Below the pieces are notes generated by a model. It was not told where the DNA came from. It ran no database searches and saw only the letters and a program-made list of their open reading frames with translations. A stretch of DNA of 64,000 bases. It comes from Lactuca virosa. Its lineage: Eukaryota; Streptophyta; Magnoliopsida; Asterales; Asteraceae. Of the stretch, positions 59,540 through 64,000 are shown piece by piece (within the stretch, counting starts at the first letter, position 1; each line of letters starts with the position of its first letter). Position numbers and translations under genes: made by a program. The stretch lies in assembly GCA_928212115.1 (NCBI GenBank), contig CAKMRJ010005523.1, positions 247,194,629 through 247,258,628 on the forward strand, in the 5' to 3' direction.

Positions 59540-61221
59540 TGTAACATCCCAAGTCCAGGTATACCTTGTAAACCTTGATCTTTTAAGCATTTGTCCATTT
59601 TGGCCCTTTTTAGAGAAAAGGTGGTAAATGAGTACGCGGGGCGTACTAGAGTGTACGCTCAACGTACTCATGAGCGTGCATTTGACGCGGAGACCACCTA
59701 GTACGCTGGGCGTACCGGAGGGTACGCTGGGCATACCGAAGGGTACGCTGAGCGTACTAGGCCCAGAGTGGAAACCCTAATTTGGGGTGTGACCCTATAT
59801 AAAGGATATGATGGCCTCATTCCTGGCCACCATTCCCAGACACCAAACCCTCCTAACCCTAAATCTTCGTTCTTATAGCTTGTGAGTGCATTTGAGAGCT
59901 TGTAAGTGTGATATTGTGTTCTTGAAGTGGAGAAAAAGCCTTGGAGAAGAAGGAGTGAGAGTCCAGGCTTTTGGATCTAAGCTTAGCTGTGTGGAAAGCT
60001 TCACATAGAGGAATAAAGCTTCAAGCTTTCTCACTCTTTTGATTTGTGCATTTTTTATGCAGTATTTTAGGGTTTTGTCCCAAAATATGAAGACTTTATG
60101 AGTCAATGAGCTCCAGAGACCTTGATCTACCCCTTTTAGTATATTTTGTGGAGTAAAGTCATAAAAATCCAATATTGGACGTGACAAGTGAGCCATGCAT
60201 GAGATATTAGCTTCATGAGGAAAGAGGATGAGTGTTTTGAGTGTTTGTGACCTAGTCAGCCATGCAAAGGCTTAAAGTCACTGACTTTACGGATTAAGAG
60301 ATATTAGGGAGTCCAGATATGTGATATGAGCCAAGGTCTTAACTGGTTAAGACCAAATATGTGAGGAGAGTGAAACCGGGACGTACGCTGGGCGTAATCC
60401 CAGTACGTGTAGCATAGGGGTCGAGCATCCCCAATGCATGCATGGCAGCCGAGTACGCCCAGCGTAGAGAGTTGGTACGCGCAGCGTACTCCCTTCCATT
60501 GACTTTCGGTTGACTTTTAGGGTTTGGTCAATTTGTGGACTATAAGGCCATAGAGGGGTAAAATGGTATTTTTTTCCTTCTGTGAGTTTGTAGAAGGGTT
60601 AGTTTAGCTTCAGTGAGAGCCTTATTAATTAGGGATTATTATTGTTGTGATAGGCCGAGGCTAGACCGGTGATTCGAGTTCGAGATTATCCAAGTTCTTA
60701 CGAGGTGATTCTTCTCACTATACTTACCTTGAGTGGTAATCTATGTGTGACCGGAGGGTCTTATGTGCATATACTGTGTATTGAGTTATCCTGCTTATTT
60801 GTCTTTGTGATATGTATGTTGTGTATTATATTGAGTTACTGAGTTGAGGGACCGGAGAGTCCATCTGAGTTATGGGACCAGAGGGTCCCACTGAGACACA
60901 TTTGACCAGAGGGTCTTATCTGAGTTTAGCCATGAGAGGCTGATGAGTTACGAGTGGTATTTTGGGGAACTCACTAAGCTTTGTGCTTACCGTGTTATGT
61001 GTTATGTGTTTCAGGTACTTCTCAGGATCACGGGAAGGCATCGGCTTGATTGTACACACGTCAGAGATTTGAGTCATGTTTTGAGAGGACCCTGGATTTG
61101 TTATATATTCAGTTTTGGGATATGTGTTTGATGATTTGATAATACTTTTGGAGATATTAAATTGAGAAAAATGTGTTTTAAAAATTTGAAAATATTGGTT
61201 TGGAAAATTTACGTTGTTACA
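59540..61221 (+). repeat. E11 5' LTR (1682 bp)
   Basis: Starts TGTAACATCC and ends ACGTTGTTACA. It has palindrome cluster 1 of a different sequence, GTACGC...GCGTAC (59631-59760), TATA-like CTATATAAAGG (59795-59805), cluster 2 (60380-60490), TTGAC boxes (60498-60533), GGAG/AGAG-loop hairpins (60738-60915) and the conserved block (60964-60990). Confidence 0.92.
60738..60915 (+). repeat. Hairpin repeats in the E11 LTR
   Basis: Four units: GACC-GGAG-GGTC (near 60739), GGGACC-GGAG-AGTCC(A) (near 60848), GGGACC-AGAG-GGTCCC (60874-60889, six perfect pairs) and GACC-AGAG-GGTC (near 60904). Sequence and spacing match E9. Confidence 0.82.
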
Positions 61222-61855
61222 AGTTGGTATCAGAGCCGTTTGTTTGAGGGATTCGGATGCACCTTAGGGTATGTCTGGACTTAAACTGAGGATTTGAGAA
61301 AATTTTTCAAAAAGAAATGAAATTTTCTAAAAAGAGAAAGAGTTTTAAGAGAAAACGAGATGGAGCAATGTGTACAATCAGCAGGTGCCCGAACGGTGAT
61401 TTCCGAAAATACCCTTACTTAGTGTGTGATGAGATAATTATGAAATGATAGTGATGCATGCTAGAGAATGAGCTAGGTATTTTATATCTTAGGGCTAGGG
61501 TTGCCTGATTTGTGATACCTTAGCTTAGGAGTCGTTGTTACCTGTTATGTGCGATGAGTATGTGCTAATGAGAGTAGTGAGCAGGAACACTTGGAGAGAG
61601 AATTCTGAGACGAGAGTAGTCTGATATTCGAGAGAGATAGAGTACTTGGGAATTAGAATCCTAGGAGGAGGACTTGGGGTGACTACAGGCCGGGTGTGGA
61701 AGGTAGTATTGGGGCCGTACTACTGAAAACACCAGATCTGTATGCAACCCAGGTAAGAGTCCTTAGGAAGCTAAGGAACAAGTAGGGATGGGTGATCGAG
61801 TGCGAGTATGCTCGAGCGAGTCTGTGATGATTTTGTGTTGTGTTTCAGAGGCATC
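61222..61855 (+). other. E11 leader with primer-binding site
   Basis: AGTTGGTATCAGAGCC follows the LTR. About 620 bases without a gene lead to gag. The block at 61694-61733, carrying the GTAGTA / TACTAC hairpin, is shared with E7 and E9. Confidence 0.82.
61703..61723 (+). promoter_or_regulatory. Leader hairpin, E11 copy
   Basis: Stem GTAGTA / TACTAC with loop TTGGGGCCG. The loop palindrome is reduced to GGCC by one change relative to GGGCCC in E7 and E9. It lies about 130 bases before the gag start. Confidence 0.5.
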
Positions 61856-64000
61856 ATGGTGGGTACACGTCACAACCCTGGAGGCAGTGGGACTAGTGAC
61901 GATGAGATTCGGAGGATGATTCATGAGGAGGTAGCCGCAGCCATCCGAGCAGAGATTTCCGAGATGTTTGGGTCTATCAAGACCACCCTGATTGACACAT
62001 TTGATGAGCGATATGCTGCTGTCACTGAGGCTGCTGCTGTTGCCGCCACTGCAGTTGTCGCCGCTGCTAGGCCACAGGGAGGTGACTCGTTGCTGTTCCC
62101 GGAGTTCAGCAACACGAAGCCACCAGAGCTTGATGGGACACATGATCTGATTGCTGCGATGAGATGGATCTCTGATATTTATGGGTGTTTCTACACATGT
62201 TCATGCCTAGATCACTTGAGAGTTCGGTTTGCGCTGAACCAGCTTCGCTTGGGGGCGAAGGACTGGTGGAAGTTTGTGACCGCCACTTTCACCTCTGCGG
62301 ATCATGCTGCAGTGACATGGGAGAGGTTTGTCCAGTTGTTCCGAGATGAGTATGTTCCCCCAGTAGAGAGGGAGCGGTTGGCACAAGAGTTTCTGTCTCT
62401 CAAACAGAAGACAGAGTCAGTGACCGAGATTTCGAGGATGTTTCACGAGAGGGAGATGTTTTGCCCTGAGCACGTGTCCACTGAGCAGGCACGTGTGAGT
62501 CGATATTTGAGCATTCTGAGGAGGGATATACGAGAGTTCGTGCCGAACTCGTCGTACAGGACATTGGCCGAGCTTCAGGCCAATGCCAGGAGGAGGGATA
62601 TTGAGCTTGAGCTGCAGACCACGGAGGAGGAGGAGTCCCGGGGTAAGGATCGGAGACCAGTACAGTCGCAGCCGGCGACGAAGCGGGCTAAGCCCACTGA
62701 TACTAAAGCTGGGGGCCAGAAGGGCCGCACTTGTGGCAAGTACGGTAAGAGCCATGAGGGTTCGTGTCGTGCGGGGATTTTCTACAAATGTGGCAAGGAG
62801 GGGCACATGGCGAAGGATTGCCCCAAGGGGTTCTCGGTTTGCTTCCATTGCAACCAGACCGGCCACCGGAAGGCCGAGTGCCCTCAGCTCGTGCTGAGGT
62901 CAGCACATGGATCTGCATCTACTTCTTTGCGTGCTACTGAGAGTCGGCCAGTGAAGGCCGAGACACCGAGGGTTCGTGGGAGAGCCTTTCAGCTGACAGC
63001 GGAGGAGGTCTGCACAACACCTGACGTTGTGGCCGGTATGTATTCTTATTATTATTCCTTTGAGATATTTTGTGCTTATAATGTGTTGTGTATAGGTACT
63101 TTTCTTGTGAGTTCTGTACCTGCTTTGGTGTTACTTGACTCGGGTGCGAGTCGATCTTTTGTGTCCATAGCTTTTAGTCGTCACATCAGTATCCGACGTG
63201 AGGTGTTGAGTCGACCTCTGAGGGTTTCTATAGCCGACGAGCATGCGGTTTTTGCTACTGATGTGATCCGTGAGTGTACTCTGGAGATTTTTGGTGTTAA
63301 GTTTCCGTTAGACCTGGTACCGATCGCTATGGGTGATGTATGTGTCATAGTGGGTATGGACTAGTTGAGTCGATTTGGAGCTGTGATAGACTGCGAGCGT
63401 CAGTTAGTGACTATACGAGACCCTAGTGGGGGAGTACTTACGGTGTACGGCGAGGGTACTAGGTCTGGATCAGCTTTCTGCTCTGCTGCCCGAGCGAGAC
63501 AGAGTTTACAGCAGGGTTGTTTGGGTTGTTTGGCGTACATTATGGATACACGGGTTACTGCAGGGAGACCGAGTTCTATCTCTGAGGTTCCGATAGTGTG
63601 TGAGTTTGCAGATGTTTTCCCCGAGGAATTGCCGGGTGTGCCTCTCGAGAGGCAGGTGGAGTTTCAGATTGATTTGATTCCGGGTGCGACACCTATTGCC
63701 AAGGCACCCTATCGCCTTGTGCCACCAGAGATGCAGGAGTTATCCTCTCAGCTCCAGGAGCTGCTGGGGAAAGGGTTCATTAGACCAAGTAGCTCACCGT
63801 GGGGAGCTCCGATCCTTTTTGTCAAGAAAAAGGATGGTTCGCACCGGATGTGCATTGATTACCGGGAGTTGAACAAGTTGACAGTCAAAAACCGTTACCC
63901 GCTCCCGAGGATTGACGATTTGTTCCATCAGTTGCAGGGGGCATCTTGGTTCTCCAAGATTGATTTGAGGTTCGGATATCATCAGATGAGAGTTTGCGAG
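61856..64000 (+). pseudogene. gag-pol: E11 gag-pol, one stop codon, runs off the window
   Basis: Start at 61856 (MVGTRHNPGGSGTSDDE); an ATG 48 bases upstream in phase is less likely because family proteins begin with a short basic-acidic head like this one. Gag domain near 62100-62560 (WWKFVTATF, LAQEFLSLKQ), then one eroded and two intact zinc knuckles (CGKEGHMAKDC context near 62790; CFHCNQTGHRKAEC near 62840). Protease has LLDSGASRSFVS (Asp at 63137-63139). TAG at 63362-63364 replaces the usual tryptophan after GMD. The frame then continues unbroken through VFPEELPGVP and the reverse transcriptase start (MCIDYRELNK) to the edge. A 60-base in-frame intron-like insert lies at 63036-63095. 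Confidence 0.93.
63036..63095 (+). other. Intron-like 60-base segment before the E11 protease
   Basis: It begins GTATGT and ends TGTATAG, is AT-rich, has no stop in phase and is a multiple of three. The flanking codons would join in phase, and the protein on either side matches the usual start of this protease without the 20 extra residues. It is shorter than typical plant introns, so a retained insertion is the alternative. Confidence 0.5.

Larger units (their letters stand above)
59540..64000 (+). mobile_element. E11: Gypsy element, Tekay/Del-like, 5' part
   Basis: 5' LTR 59540-61221, primer site, leader with a conserved hairpin, and gag-pol from 61856 to the window edge. It inserted in E10 after CCAAT (59535-59539). 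Pol order and wording (protease then reverse transcriptase, VFPEELPGVP, WGAPILFVKKKDGS) fit the Tekay/Del chromovirus group; the chromodomain that would confirm this lies beyond the window. Confidence 0.92.

Noticed and set aside
62417..62866. 149-codon minus-strand frame opposite E11 gag
   Set aside because: It is a shadow of a GC-rich sense gene whose zinc knuckles and domain wording leave no doubt about the strand.

Overview
The window is plant nuclear heterochromatin, and I see no cellular gene, tRNA or rRNA in it. Every stretch I could assign belongs to LTR retrotransposons. The dense ACTCG(A/T/G)CGAGT palindromes, AT-rich Copia leaders and very long Gypsy LTRs recall lettuce (Lactuca, Asteraceae). 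That organism call is an inference from memory of such repeats and was not checked by a search.

Eleven elements (E1 to E11, names used only here) are nested up to five deep. The outermost is E3, a defective Copia (3112-5933 and 19162-21202). E4, a 13.2-kb Sirevirus-like Copia with an env-like gene (5934-19156), sits in the middle of E3. On the left, E2 (Gypsy, minus strand, 1143-3111) interrupts the E3 leader and E1 (Copia, minus, 1-1142) interrupts E2. On the right, E5 (defective Copia, from 21203) lies inside the first 81 bases of the E3 3' LTR. E5 is split by three insertions: E6, a young and nearly intact Copia (22113-29919); E7, a Gypsy with 2.36-kb LTRs (31586-55123); and E10, a minus-strand Copia (from 57868), itself cut by E11, a Gypsy with a nearly open gag-pol (59540 to the right edge). 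E7 contains E8, a minus-strand Copia that has lost its 5' end (37416 to about 51726), and E8 contains E9, a Gypsy without recognised coding sequence (43565-51473). Target-site duplications support the order: ATTTG on both sides of E6, GGATA on both sides of E9, and one-mismatch pairs for E4 (CCATG/CAATG) and E7 (GCAAT/ACAAT).

Functionally the window holds two kinds of element. E4, E6 and E11 carry recognisable gag and pol; E6 and E11 are the least damaged. E3, E5 and E8 share one protease lesion, yet keep LTR ends, primer-binding site and leader resembling E6, so they look like a non-autonomous Copia family that may use E6-type proteins. E7 and E9 have no recognisable pol but share leader and LTR blocks with E11, the matching pattern for Gypsy.

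The most interesting signal is structural. E7, E9 and E11 share a leader hairpin whose loop is self-complementary or nearly so. The same Gypsy elements carry tandem hairpins with GGAG-type loops in LTRs, and E7 and E9 also carry them in internal regions. Both features resemble retroviral RNA dimerisation and packaging signals. Separately, palindromic 11-mers recur at fixed positions in unrelated Gypsy and Copia families, and E11 has a different palindrome in the same positions.
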